Below are positions 12,874 to 19,437 of a stretch of DNA of 43,287 nt, one piece after another. How positions within the stretch are numbered: the first letter of the stretch is position 1; each line of letters begins with the position of its first letter. The stretch lies in IMG/VR virus record IMGVR_UViG_3300037070_000457, positions 1 to 43,287 of that record. One strand, given 5' to 3'. This DNA is from a virus. The notes under the pieces are model-generated. The model had not been told where the DNA came from, did no database searches, and saw only the letters and a list, made by a program, of their open reading frames with translations. The position numbers were made by a program, and so were the translations under genes.

Positions 12874-13333
12874 CGCCTTCAGGGAGCGAGGCTGGACCGC
12901 CCGACTCACCGAGCTAGGCGACGAGGCCGAAGGCAAGTTCGGCGAGTACATGGAAGAGATCGGACTGGGCTTCGCCCGCTTCGGGCTCGACCGACCACCC
13001 GTTCAGGTCCACCGCCTGAGCGACTTCGTGCGGTACACCCCCGACTTCGTCACGTCGACACAGCTGGTCGAGGTGCAGGGCCACGGCCGCGAGGGCATCA
13101 CCAAGTGCAAGCTGACCAAGCTGGCAGCCCTGCTGGACTGGACCAACCTGGGCGGCATGGAGGTGTCCATGTTCCTGTGGAACAGCCACCGCCAGGTGCG
13201 GTTCATGATCCCGTTCTACGCCTACAACGACGCCATGTGCGACCGTAAGGCCCGCACCCAGGGTGCGTTCGACGACGGACGCAACCCGTGGTTCGGCGTG
13301 CCCGACACCTATTTCGATGAGTACCAGGTCTGA
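12866..13333 (+). CDS. PD-(D/E)XK-like nuclease
   Basis: A 155-residue protein resembling small phage nucleases of the PD-(D/E)XK group. Active-site candidates are TPDFV (Asp60) and LVEVQGHG (Glu69, Gln71), followed by KCKLTKLAALL. The usual catalytic Lys of ExK is Gln here, a substitution known in some active family members. An upstream GEYMEEIG segment could give the first acidic residue. It may cut branched or host DNA. It overlaps both neighbours. Confidence 0.65.
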   Translation: MGSAFRERGWTARLTELGDEAEGKFGEYMEEIGLGFARFGLDRPPVQVHRLSDFVRYTPDFVTSTQLVEVQGHGREGITKCKLTKLAALLDWTNLGGMEVSMFLWNSHRQVRFMIPFYAYNDAMCDRKARTQGAFDDGRNPWFGVPDTYFDEYQV

Positions 13334-13764
13334 TGCACTGGCGCAAAGGACCACCCGACGAGTTCCGCTCGAAGAAGGAAGTCAGCTGGCCGCTACGCTT
13401 TGATGCGGTGGCACGCGACGACGGCTCACGCCTGGACAGCTACGACCCGCCTGGGCTGATGATGCAGGACATCCCCGAGACAGACATGGTCGCGCTCATG
13501 GAGGCCGCGCCTGGTGTCGCCGAGGCTGAGTCCCTGGTAGCCCAGCAGGAGCTACGTGAGGTCATGGCCCACGCCTGGGAGCAGATGGACCCGCGTGAGC
13601 AGTGGGTGTTGGGCGCATCGCTCAACAGGAGCATGAGCCTGCGGGCGATTGCGACGGAGTTGGGGCTGTCCAAGACCCAGGTCCATCGGATCCTGGTGGC
13701 CGCGAAGCGGAACTTGGCCCTTGCGTTGGCCGACGAACCCGTGGTACAGTCTCGGCTCCGATGA
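13333..13764 (+). CDS. Sigma-region-4-like DNA-binding protein
   Basis: A 143-residue protein whose C-terminal half (about 85-135) matches the helix-turn-helix of sigma-70 region 4: QMDPREQWVLGASLNRSMSL then RAIATELGLSKTQVHRILVA. The N-terminal half is different and acidic and has no region 2, so it cannot by itself recognise a -10 element as a full sigma does. It could recruit host RNA polymerase to phage promoters or act as an anti- or accessory sigma. TGATG overlap with the gene before. Confidence 0.75.
   Translation: MHWRKGPPDEFRSKKEVSWPLRFDAVARDDGSRLDSYDPPGLMMQDIPETDMVALMEAAPGVAEAESLVAQQELREVMAHAWEQMDPREQWVLGASLNRSMSLRAIATELGLSKTQVHRILVAAKRNLALALADEPVVQSRLR
13721..13750 (+). promoter_or_regulatory. 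Promoter at the end of the sigma-like gene, giving a leaderless mRNA
   Basis: TTGCGT (13721-13726), 18 bases, TACAGT (13745-13750), with TGG before the TA box. The next start codon, ATG 13761, is 11 bases after the -10, so the transcript would begin at or within a few bases of it. Leaderless mRNAs are common in actinobacteria. Confidence 0.5.
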
Positions 13765-13898
13765 TCACCGAACGATGTGCCTCATGCCAACCCGACCTCG
13801 ACGACTGGCGTTCCGTGTCCAGTCGCGAAGCGAGCGCCACGCTGCGTGACAGCTGGTGCGAGCACTGCTGGGGGCCCGCCCCCAAGGAGAACAGCTGA
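13761..13898 (+). CDS. Small zinc-ribbon protein
   Basis: A 45-residue protein with CASC near the N-terminus and CEHC near the C-terminus, a four-Cys zinc ribbon. ATG at 13761 overlaps the preceding stop, and it may also be made from a leaderless mRNA. No ribosome site is evident. It contains the TCGC-GAA-GCGA hairpin. Not recognised. Confidence 0.7.
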   Translation: MITERCASCQPDLDDWRSVSSREASATLRDSWCEHCWGPAPKENS

Positions 13899-14080
13899 TG
13901 GACTATGACACCCAACCACCCCCGACCGTGGGCACCACCGTGCCCGCCTCACCCGTGACCACCCAGTCCCAGCCGCTGGCCGCGACGGGGCTCGACCCGA
14001 TCATCCTCATCCTCGCCATCACCTTCCTGGCCCTCGGCATCGCCGTGGTCGCCTCGGTCAAGGGGCTCGGACGCAAGTGA
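13898..14080 (+). CDS. Membrane peptide with LAATG sorting-like signal
   Basis: A 60-residue protein. AAGGAG at 13884-13889 is 8 bases before the ATG at 13898. The N-terminal 30 residues are Pro/Thr/Ser-rich (TQPPPTVGTTVPASPVTTQS), then QPLAATG, then one membrane helix (DPIILILAITFLALGIAVVA) and a basic tail KGLGRK. This order, LAxTG then helix then basic residues, matches cell-wall sorting signals used by class E sortases in actinobacteria. There is no N-terminal signal peptide, so export is unexplained. It may be an outward-facing anchor that alters the envelope, or the LAATG could be chance in a plain single-pass protein. Confidence 0.75.
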   Translation: MDYDTQPPPTVGTTVPASPVTTQSQPLAATGLDPIILILAITFLALGIAVVASVKGLGRK

Positions 14081-14526
14081 GCGAGGTGCGGATCACCGAC
14101 CCGAACACGGGTGGGGCCAAGGGCCAGAAGCTGGAGCGCATGGACCTGCTCCCGTGGGACGCACTACTCGTGGTCGCCAACCACTACGGGGTGGGCGCCT
14201 CCAAGTACGAGGACCGCAACTGGGAGCGAGGCTACGCCTGGAGCCTGAGCTTCGGTGCCATGCAGCGGCACCTGGCGGCGTGGTGGCAGGGCGAGGACCT
14301 CGACGACGAGACGGGCACCAGCCACCTGGCTGCCGCCGCCTTCCATGTCCTGGCGCTGATCGCCTACCAGGAGCGGGAGACGGGGACGGACGACCGCCCC
14401 GCCCGTCGCCCCCTGCCCGACCCCGCCAAGGTGGCCCGCCAGCTGGAGGCGTTCGAGGACGCTGAGTGGCGCCGCCAGTTCCGTGTGTCGCCGTGGTCAC
14501 CCGACCGTCTGTACCGAGGCGTCTGA
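14077..14526 (+). CDS. dATP/dGTP diphosphohydrolase-domain protein (DUF5664-like)
   Basis: A 149-residue protein with the conserved phage pattern GGAKGQKLERMDLLPWDAL, VVANHYGVGASKYEDRNWE, LSFGAMQRHLAAWWQGEDLD and SHLAAAAFHVLALIAY. The His, Glu and Asp residues in these segments fit a metal-dependent all-alpha nucleotide hydrolase. Some phages use such enzymes to shape nucleotide pools. GTGA overlap with the gene before and TGATG with the gene after. Confidence 0.85.
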   Translation: MSEVRITDPNTGGAKGQKLERMDLLPWDALLVVANHYGVGASKYEDRNWERGYAWSLSFGAMQRHLAAWWQGEDLDDETGTSHLAAAAFHVLALIAYQERETGTDDRPARRPLPDPAKVARQLEAFEDAEWRRQFRVSPWSPDRLYRGV

Positions 14527-14756
14527 TGGCCAAGCGGAACTACAAGCCCAAGCTGCCCGTCCCACACAAGAAGGCGTGGTACTACGGGTGTGAGGGCGGG
14601 CCGCTCAACCGCAAGTACTTGCGGCTTGACGACCCGTCTGCTATGCTCAAGGACGAGATCTACGTTCCGTCCGCCATCCCCCTGGAGATCGACTTCCCCG
14701 ATGGGAAGTACGTGTACCAGGAGCCCACCAACTCGTACCTCTGGAGGTCCGCATGA
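14526..14756 (+). CDS. Hypothetical small basic protein
   Basis: A 76-residue protein, basic at its N-terminus (AKRNYKPKLPVPHKKAWYYG) and with several Tyr/Pro turns (EIDFPDGKYVYQEPTNSYLW). TGATG overlap with the preceding gene. Not recognised. A TTGACG-N10-TATGCT sequence in the middle (14626-14647) resembles a promoter but the spacing is wrong. Confidence 0.65.
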   Translation: MAKRNYKPKLPVPHKKAWYYGCEGGPLNRKYLRLDDPSAMLKDEIYVPSAIPLEIDFPDGKYVYQEPTNSYLWRSA

Positions 14757-15262
14757 CCGAGCACGATCTGAGTGTCAACCAGGCGCGGTGTCCGCACCCC
14801 GACTGCGTCGGTGTGACAGCCGCACGCTTCGCCAGGGCCGTCCGTCTGTTCCAGACGTCCGACGAGGGCGACTTCGACACCGAGTCCTGCGGCCTGGACT
14901 GCGAGGCCTGCATCGAGGACACCGTCCTGTGGCTGGAGGACAACGACGCCGACCTGTACGCCCAGCGTCAGAACATCGACGCCGACATCGAGGCTTTCCG
15001 CCAGGAGTACCCGCCGCTCGGGTTCGGCCAGCAGCCTGGTGCGGTGGGCGCTGCCCTGGCCCGCACCACCTGGCCCCGCAAGACCACCCTCAAGGGCGTC
15101 CAGGGCTTCCAGCTGAGCGGCGACCAGTTCAGCGAGTCGTACCTGCTGGAGCAGGCAGCCCAGATCGTTGGCGACCTGGACCGCTACGCGGCCATCGTCG
15201 CCATCTCGTTCAACTACGACGAAGAGGGTGTCACCCTCGCCGTCACGTACCAGGAGGACTGA
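14753..15262 (+). CDS. Hypothetical protein with a Cys cluster
   Basis: A 169-residue acidic protein. Cys residues in ARCPHPDCVG and SCGLDCEACIED could bind zinc. The middle (TTWPRKTTLKGVQGFQL) is basic, and the C-terminal part is a mixed domain ending AVTYQED. ATGA overlap with the previous gene and TGATG with the next. Not recognised. Confidence 0.75.
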   Translation: MTEHDLSVNQARCPHPDCVGVTAARFARAVRLFQTSDEGDFDTESCGLDCEACIEDTVLWLEDNDADLYAQRQNIDADIEAFRQEYPPLGFGQQPGAVGAALARTTWPRKTTLKGVQGFQLSGDQFSESYLLEQAAQIVGDLDRYAAIVAISFNYDEEGVTLAVTYQED

Positions 15263-15642
15263 TGGCCATCGACCCCGAGTTCGGCGAAGAGCAGGTGCTG
15301 CCTGGTATCGAAACCGATACCACGGCGACAGACGAGGCGCGTCCCGCCACCCCCGAAGAGGTGGACGAGATGGGCGACCAGATCGCCGAGGTGTACCAGG
15401 AGCTACTCCAGGACAACGCGGCGCTCAGCCGTGAGATCCTGAGCGAGGCGGACCCTGGGATCGCCCTGCCCATCCAGCTGCGTCTCACGACGCTGCGGCT
15501 GGACACGCTCGTCGAGGTCGTGCTGCGGCAGGCGGACAACCCCGCCCTGACCATGACGTTCGCCGTCGAGTACGAGACACGCGCCAACGCCTACTTGGCG
15601 GAGTTGGCGTCCCAGATCCGTCAAGCGAAGCTTGCGATCTAG
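15262..15642 (+). CDS. Hypothetical acidic helical protein
   Basis: A 126-residue acidic protein, largely helical (EEVDEMGDQIAEVYQELLQD, IQLRLTTLRLDTLVEVVLRQ). TGATG start overlap. Its 3' end carries a CAAGC-GAA-GCTTG hairpin (15622-15634) of the GCGAAGC type. Not recognised; no catalytic motif. Confidence 0.7.
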   Translation: MAIDPEFGEEQVLPGIETDTTATDEARPATPEEVDEMGDQIAEVYQELLQDNAALSREILSEADPGIALPIQLRLTTLRLDTLVEVVLRQADNPALTMTFAVEYETRANAYLAELASQIRQAKLAI

Positions 15643-15649
15643 GACCATT

Positions 15650-15790
15650 GTGATCCACTCAGCTGTCGACGTGGATGTCGTGCGCCTGGCTGCGCTCCTG
15701 GAGAACGCACTGGGGGTCGTCACCACGGTGGGCGACCATGCCAACGGCATCCCAGCGGGTCACATCATCATCGAGGAGGACCGCACATGA
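15650..15790 (+). CDS. Hypothetical small protein
   Basis: A 46-residue protein, GTG start at 15650 with AGGA 6 bases upstream, ending in an ATGA overlap with the next gene. Sequence is a helix (DVDVVRLAALLENALGVVTT) then GDHANGIPAGHIIIEEDR. It fills the only gap in this run and has the codon bias of its neighbours, so it is probably real. Not recognised. Confidence 0.6.
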   Translation: MIHSAVDVDVVRLAALLENALGVVTTVGDHANGIPAGHIIIEEDRT

Positions 15791-16251
15791 GTGACCCACT
15801 GACCCCCGAGGAGATCGACGCGTTCGCCAAGGCGCTGGGGATCGAGCCCGAGCAGGTGGGCGACGCAGCAGCGGAGCCCGTGCGTGCCACGGGCCACCCG
15901 CGGCTGGCGGGGACCCGCTACGAGGGTATGGCGGGTGTCACACTCGACGACGTGGTGGACCAGATCTACTGGATGAGTGACGAAACCATCCAGGAGTTCT
16001 TCGGGGACAGCATGTTCGGCATCGCCCAGGGCATCGGCTCCGACATCGCCCCCGCCATCGCCCAGATCATGCAGGCCATCCAGTCGCAGGACGGGCTGAC
16101 GCTCATGGACCTGGACAGGTGCATCCGTCGCCTGGCGGTGGTGGTCACGGCCTCGACCGTGAACGCCATCCGTGAGGACTTCCTGCCGTACATGATCGAA
16201 CCGCCGTACGACGAAGAGGATCCGCTGGATGAGGACGAGGATGACTGGTAG
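15787..16251 (+). CDS. Hypothetical acidic protein
   Basis: A 154-residue protein: an N-terminal helix (TPEEIDAFAKALGIEPEQVG), a central helical region (AQGIGSDIAPAIAQIMQAIQ) and a very acidic tail (DEEDPLDEDEDDW). Starts in the previous stop. Not recognised; the acidic tail is common in proteins that interact with DNA-binding partners. Confidence 0.7.
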   Translation: MSDPLTPEEIDAFAKALGIEPEQVGDAAAEPVRATGHPRLAGTRYEGMAGVTLDDVVDQIYWMSDETIQEFFGDSMFGIAQGIGSDIAPAIAQIMQAIQSQDGLTLMDLDRCIRRLAVVVTASTVNAIREDFLPYMIEPPYDEEDPLDEDEDDW

Positions 16252-16274
16252 CCTGCACCTTCCGAGGTTGGGGG

Positions 16275-16303
16275 TTGACATCCCAGCCGACTGGGTTTAC
16301 GCT
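16275..16303 (+). promoter_or_regulatory. Promoter with a palindromic spacer
   Basis: TTGACA (16275-16280), 17 bases, TACGCT (16298-16303). The spacer contains CCCAG-CCGA-CTGGG. The start codon (16331) is 56 bases from TTGACA and the leader has CATCCACAACCA and AAGGAG. It drives the last two plus-strand genes. Confidence 0.7.
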
Positions 16304-16330
16304 CTCGGCATCCACAACCAAGGAGCCCAC

Positions 16331-16777
16331 ATGACCAACCCCGACTACGAGGTCGCTGTCTCGGCGATCGTCGACCAGCCCATCGGCCACCTGTTCTGCA
16401 CCTGGCCCTACGACTACGTGAGGTCCGAAGGCGGACCGTCCCGTGAGGACACCAACTGCGACGGCCACGGGCCGAACGTCATCCCCGTCAAGCCCCGCTA
16501 CGGCGACTGGGCTGGCCAGGCGGCGTGCCCCGCACACATCGGTGCGGTGCTCAGCTTCGAGACGACCGAGGTCATGAACGTCGAGTGGCACCAGGCCCTG
16601 GGCCGCATGATCAAGCTCAGCGACGGGTTCCACTACGTGTACTACGTGGAGCACCACGCCCGCCAGACCTGGGCCACGCTGCACGTCGCTGACTTCGGCA
16701 ACTACACCGTCGAGGACGGCGAGACGGTGCGGGTCCGTGTCGACGAGGTGCTGGCCTCCGAGGTGCGTGACTCGTGA
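16331..16777 (+). CDS. Hypothetical protein
   Basis: A 148-residue protein with AAGGAG 6 bases before the ATG. Cys/His residues are spread (LFCTWPYDY, TNCDGHGPN, AACPAHIG), and the C-terminal half is beta-rich (LSDGFHYVYYVEHHARQTWA). Not recognised. Controlled by its own promoter at the junction with the late block, so it may act late in the early phase. Confidence 0.7.
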   Translation: MTNPDYEVAVSAIVDQPIGHLFCTWPYDYVRSEGGPSREDTNCDGHGPNVIPVKPRYGDWAGQAACPAHIGAVLSFETTEVMNVEWHQALGRMIKLSDGFHYVYYVEHHARQTWATLHVADFGNYTVEDGETVRVRVDEVLASEVRDS

Positions 16778-17175
16778 TGGTCATCGCTGACTACCCCGCA
16801 CGCTGCATCGTGTGGGTGTTGTCCACCCAGGCCGCTGGGGTCGAGCGCATGGCGCTCGGCCTCCAGCACCTGGTGCGCTGGTACGGCCTGACGCACGAGG
16901 TCACCAAGGTGTGCGTCGAGATCGACTGGGACACGGCGACACTCACGCACGAGTTCTACGAGGGCGAGTGGTCGTCGCCCGACGAGCACGACTACGCGCT
17001 GGTGGTCAACTGCCAGCTGTGGCCTGAGGGTCGCGAGGAGGATGCGGTCGACCGCACCATCGGCATGAACCTGAGTAGCGACGTACGCCTGGCAGGTGCC
17101 GTACAAGGCATCCTAGCCGCTGACCCAACCCTGGCGGAGTCATTCATCGACCGCGTGATGGTCTTCGAGGGCTAG
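16777..17175 (+). CDS. Hypothetical protein, last plus-strand gene
   Basis: A 132-residue protein. ATG at 16777 is preferred to GTG 16774 because it is 13 bases from GAGG. Mixed fold (YPARCIVWVLSTQ, VCVEIDWDTATLTHEFYEGE) with a helical C-terminal half. Its stop overlaps the stop of the convergent minus-strand gene (17172). Not recognised. Confidence 0.7.
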   Translation: MVIADYPARCIVWVLSTQAAGVERMALGLQHLVRWYGLTHEVTKVCVEIDWDTATLTHEFYEGEWSSPDEHDYALVVNCQLWPEGREEDAVDRTIGMNLSSDVRLAGAVQGILAADPTLAESFIDRVMVFEG

Positions 17176-17390
17176 CTGGACTGGGCTTCGATCTCCGCGC
17201 GTGCCGCTTGCCACGCAGAGAAGTGCCCGATCACCACGGCGTAGACAGACACCCACACCACGAACGCCAGCGAGTTCGCCAGCAGGATGCAGATGGGCAC
17301 CGCCAGGATGAACCACACTACGGTTGCCCATCCGTGGAACTTGCGCTGACTCTTCGGGTTCCCGAGGAACCTAGAAACCGCGGAAGCCAC
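17172..17390 (-). CDS. Small membrane protein, last gene of the late block
   Basis: A 72-residue protein with two hydrophobic helices (WATVVWFILAVPICILLANS and LAFVVWVSVYAVVIGHFSA) and a short acidic tail. GTG start, 20-base overlap with the upstream gene. With the amidase nearby it could belong to the lysis system (holin or holin partner). It is not recognised beyond that. Confidence 0.65.
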   Translation of the reverse strand: MASAVSRFLGNPKSQRKFHGWATVVWFILAVPICILLANSLAFVVWVSVYAVVIGHFSAWQAARAEIEAQSS

Positions 17391-17883
17391 GGCCTGTGCC
17401 CTGGCGCGGTTGCGCCTGGATGAGCTTCAGGATCTGGCCCAGCTTGGGGAGTGGGTTCTGCTCGCGACGTCGGTACTCGGCGTCGCCCTTGTACTCACCG
17501 ACGTGGGGCAGCTTGGTCGGCCCCTCCAGGGACCGCCCACCTAGCACGTCCCCGAACGCCCTAGAGAACCGCGTGGCGGGGTCCGTCTCGGCGTGGGCGA
17601 TGCTGTCGGGTGACGCGAACCCGCTGTCGGCGTGGATGGGTGTCGACGGGTCCACCGTCAGGGGGCGGTACGGGTTCGGGCGGAACCAGGGGCGCACCGC
17701 ATCGTACTGCGACCTCATACCCTCGCGTGCCCCCAGGGACATGTCCTGGATCCAGGGTGACACCTTGGGTGGGGGCATGGGTCGCCGCACGGGGGCCGAC
17801 GGCCCCCCTTGGCGACGGGTCGTCTTGGGGGGATCGAGGGATCGACCGTCCCCTCCACTGACCCGACGCCTGGGGGTGGGCAT
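17371..17883 (-). CDS. Hypothetical Pro/Arg-rich protein
   Basis: A 170-residue protein, basic and proline-rich (MPTPRRRVSGGDGRSLDPPK, QGGPSAPVRRPMPPPKVSPW), likely disordered at the N-terminus. The C-terminal half mentions GRAFGDVLGG and KLGQILKLIQAQPRQGTGRG. It lies in the lysis cassette, one base after the holin-like gene. Not recognised; could be a minor virion protein. Confidence 0.65.
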   Translation of the reverse strand: MPTPRRRVSGGDGRSLDPPKTTRRQGGPSAPVRRPMPPPKVSPWIQDMSLGAREGMRSQYDAVRPWFRPNPYRPLTVDPSTPIHADSGFASPDSIAHAETDPATRFSRAFGDVLGGRSLEGPTKLPHVGEYKGDAEYRRREQNPLPKLGQILKLIQAQPRQGTGRGFRGF

Positions 17884-17884
17884 G

Positions 17885-18061
17885 TCAGGTGGGCTCGTTG
17901 CGCACGGCGTACACGCCGAGGGCGGTGGCCACGGCGACAGCCAGGGTCAGCCACTCGGCCGAGGTGACTGCCTCGGGGGCGGACACCACGACCGCAGCGA
18001 CCCAGCCGAGCACGGCTGTGACGATGGCGGCGATGGTCTTGGAGTACGGTCCGAAGCTCAT
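17885..18061 (-). CDS. Holin-like small membrane protein
   Basis: A 58-residue protein. It starts SFGPYSKTIAAIVTAVLGW, has a second helix around EWLTLAVAVATALGVYAVR, and ends in a short polar tail (NEPT). Two helices, small size and location next to an amidase fit an actinophage holin. ATG overlaps the previous gene's stop (TGATG), and its stop is one base before the next start. Confidence 0.7.
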   Translation of the reverse strand: MSFGPYSKTIAAIVTAVLGWVAAVVVSAPEAVTSAEWLTLAVAVATALGVYAVRNEPT

Positions 18062-18564
18062 CAGACCTCGTCCTCGTCGTCCTCGACGACGAACCCGCTG
18101 GCGTCGTCCTGCTCGACAGGCTCGACACCGACGTGCTCTTCGTCGTCCTCGACGACCTGGCGCTCGTCGTCCTGCTCACCGTCGAGCGGATCCTCGACGG
18201 GCTCGTCGACCTCGGGGACGTCCACGTCCTCGGGCTCGATCGCCTCGAACCCCGTGGGCTCGACGTCGACATGGTCGCCGCGACCCTCGGTGCGCTCGTC
18301 GACCTCGCCGTGCAGGTTCTCGTAGCCGAAGACGGCCTCGGTCATCGCACGGTTGACGGGCTTGACGGTGCTGCCGTCCTCGAAGTAGCGGACGGGGTTG
18401 CCCTGGATGTCACGCTCGGACGGCTCCTCGCGCACCCGCTCGGGGCGGGCGTGGAACGTCCCAGGGACCTCGGAGTAGCGGTACTCCTCGTCGCGGTACG
18501 GGTTGGCGGGTGAAGTCTGGGATCCGCGGTCGGAGCCCGTGTTCTTGGTCTGGTCTTCAGCCAC
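18061..18564 (-). CDS. Acidic protein of the lysis cassette
   Basis: A 167-residue protein. GTG start with AAGGAG 6 bases upstream. The N-terminal half is hydrophilic with many Arg/Glu (NPYRDEEYRYSEVPGTFHAR), and the second half is a long Asp/Glu run (EDVDVPEVDEPVEDPLDGEQ). Such tails are often disordered. It overlaps the small gene upstream by 8 bases. Function unknown; possibly a virion or regulatory protein carried at the end of the late block. Confidence 0.7.
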   Translation of the reverse strand: MAEDQTKNTGSDRGSQTSPANPYRDEEYRYSEVPGTFHARPERVREEPSERDIQGNPVRYFEDGSTVKPVNRAMTEAVFGYENLHGEVDERTEGRGDHVDVEPTGFEAIEPEDVDVPEVDEPVEDPLDGEQDDERQVVEDDEEHVGVEPVEQDDASGFVVEDDEDEV

Positions 18565-18688
18565 GATGGGCTCCTTCGTGTTGGTCCACCTCGGCGGGGG
18601 TGCCGAGAGGTCTGCAGTCTCGCTCGATGTCAGCCAGTAGCTCCTGCATCCAGCGATCGTCTTCGTCGGGCACGAGGTTGTCCCTCAT
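18557..18688 (-). CDS. Hypothetical 43-residue protein
   Basis: A 43-residue acidic peptide (MRDNLVPDEDDRWMQELLAD, then IERDCRPLGTPAEVDQHEGA) that starts in the amidase stop (ATGA overlap) and ends 8 bases inside the next gene. It has no recognised family, but the coupling at both ends supports it. It is distinct from the overlapping shadow frames on the other strand. Confidence 0.6.
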   Translation of the reverse strand: MRDNLVPDEDDRWMQELLADIERDCRPLGTPAEVDQHEGAHRG

Positions 18689-19353
18689 GGCTTGTTGGGC
18701 ACGCTCGGCGTGCCCCCCAGGTCCCGCACGACGCGGTTGGCCGCGTTCGTGATGTCGGCGTTGAGTTCCTTGCGGAGCTTCTCGAAGTCATCCTTCTGGA
18801 TGGCATCGACCCCCGCGATGACTCTGAGGATGTCTCCGTCCGTCACGGGTGCTCCTTTGTTGTAGGTTCCTGCCACGGCTGGCAGGACGATCTGCTTGAA
18901 CTGTTCGATCCGCCTGGGCCCAGGACAGATCTTGGCGACCTGGTGCCACTCGCGGAACTGGATGTGGTAGCCGAACCCGTAGCCGTCCCACGTCGGCGTG
19001 GCACAGCGGGGGACGTCGTACTCGACGGCGTACCAGTCCAGCAGGCGTGTCAGCGTGGCGACCTGCGCGGGGGTCCAGGGCTCCAGCCCAGTCCCCACCG
19101 TCTCCACACTGGCATAGAAGTTGTTGGCCTTGTAGTTGGCGTCGGCCCTCTCGGCCGCGCCCATGTACTGGACCAGGGTCCCGTCTAGCCCCAGCCCGAA
19201 GGTGGACTCCAGGTTGGAGGACGAGTTGAAGTAGGCCCAGGGGTCACTTAGACCACCCGTGGAGTGGACGACCAGTCCACGGACGTGGATGGTCGGCTGC
19301 TGCTCGGGCAGGCGGTGCTGCACGGCCCAGGGGACGGAGTCAGGTCCTGGCAT
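18685..19353 (-). CDS. N-acetylmuramoyl-L-alanine amidase (endolysin)
   Basis: A 222-residue amidase_2/PGRP-type endolysin. GLVVHSTGG gives zinc ligand His30; the second site is FREWHQVAKICPGPRR, with His137 and Cys143 as the other ligands. It cleaves the bond between muramic acid and L-alanine in peptidoglycan to free progeny. The C-terminal 50 residues are a helical tail, not a recognised wall-binding domain. ATG at 19353 is in a TGATG overlap with the short upstream ORF. It is surrounded by small membrane proteins. Confidence 0.85.
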   Translation of the reverse strand: MPGPDSVPWAVQHRLPEQQPTIHVRGLVVHSTGGLSDPWAYFNSSSNLESTFGLGLDGTLVQYMGAAERADANYKANNFYASVETVGTGLEPWTPAQVATLTRLLDWYAVEYDVPRCATPTWDGYGFGYHIQFREWHQVAKICPGPRRIEQFKQIVLPAVAGTYNKGAPVTDGDILRVIAGVDAIQKDDFEKLRKELNADITNAANRVVRDLGGTPSVPNKP

Positions 19354-19415
19354 CAGACGAGGATCAGCACCAGGACGACGATGAGGATGATGATGAGGAC
19401 GGTTGCCACGCTCAT
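19353..19415 (-). CDS. 20-residue hydrophobic transmembrane peptide
   Basis: An open frame of 20 residues, MSVATVLIIILIVVLVLILV, is almost entirely aliphatic and just long enough to span a membrane. Its stop overlaps the amidase start (TGATG), as in a coupled operon, and it begins 22 bases after the preceding stop. The ribosome site is weak (GAGGGA 18 bases upstream). It may be a tiny holin-like or antiholin-like peptide, or a chance frame. Confidence 0.5.
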   Translation of the reverse strand: MSVATVLIIILIVVLVLILV

Positions 19416-19437
19416 GGGGAACAGTCCGTTCTGTCCC

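Noticed and set aside
14626-14647. TTGACG and TATGCT inside a gene
   Set aside because: The 10-base spacing is not used elsewhere here, and it lies mid-gene with no downstream start nearby.
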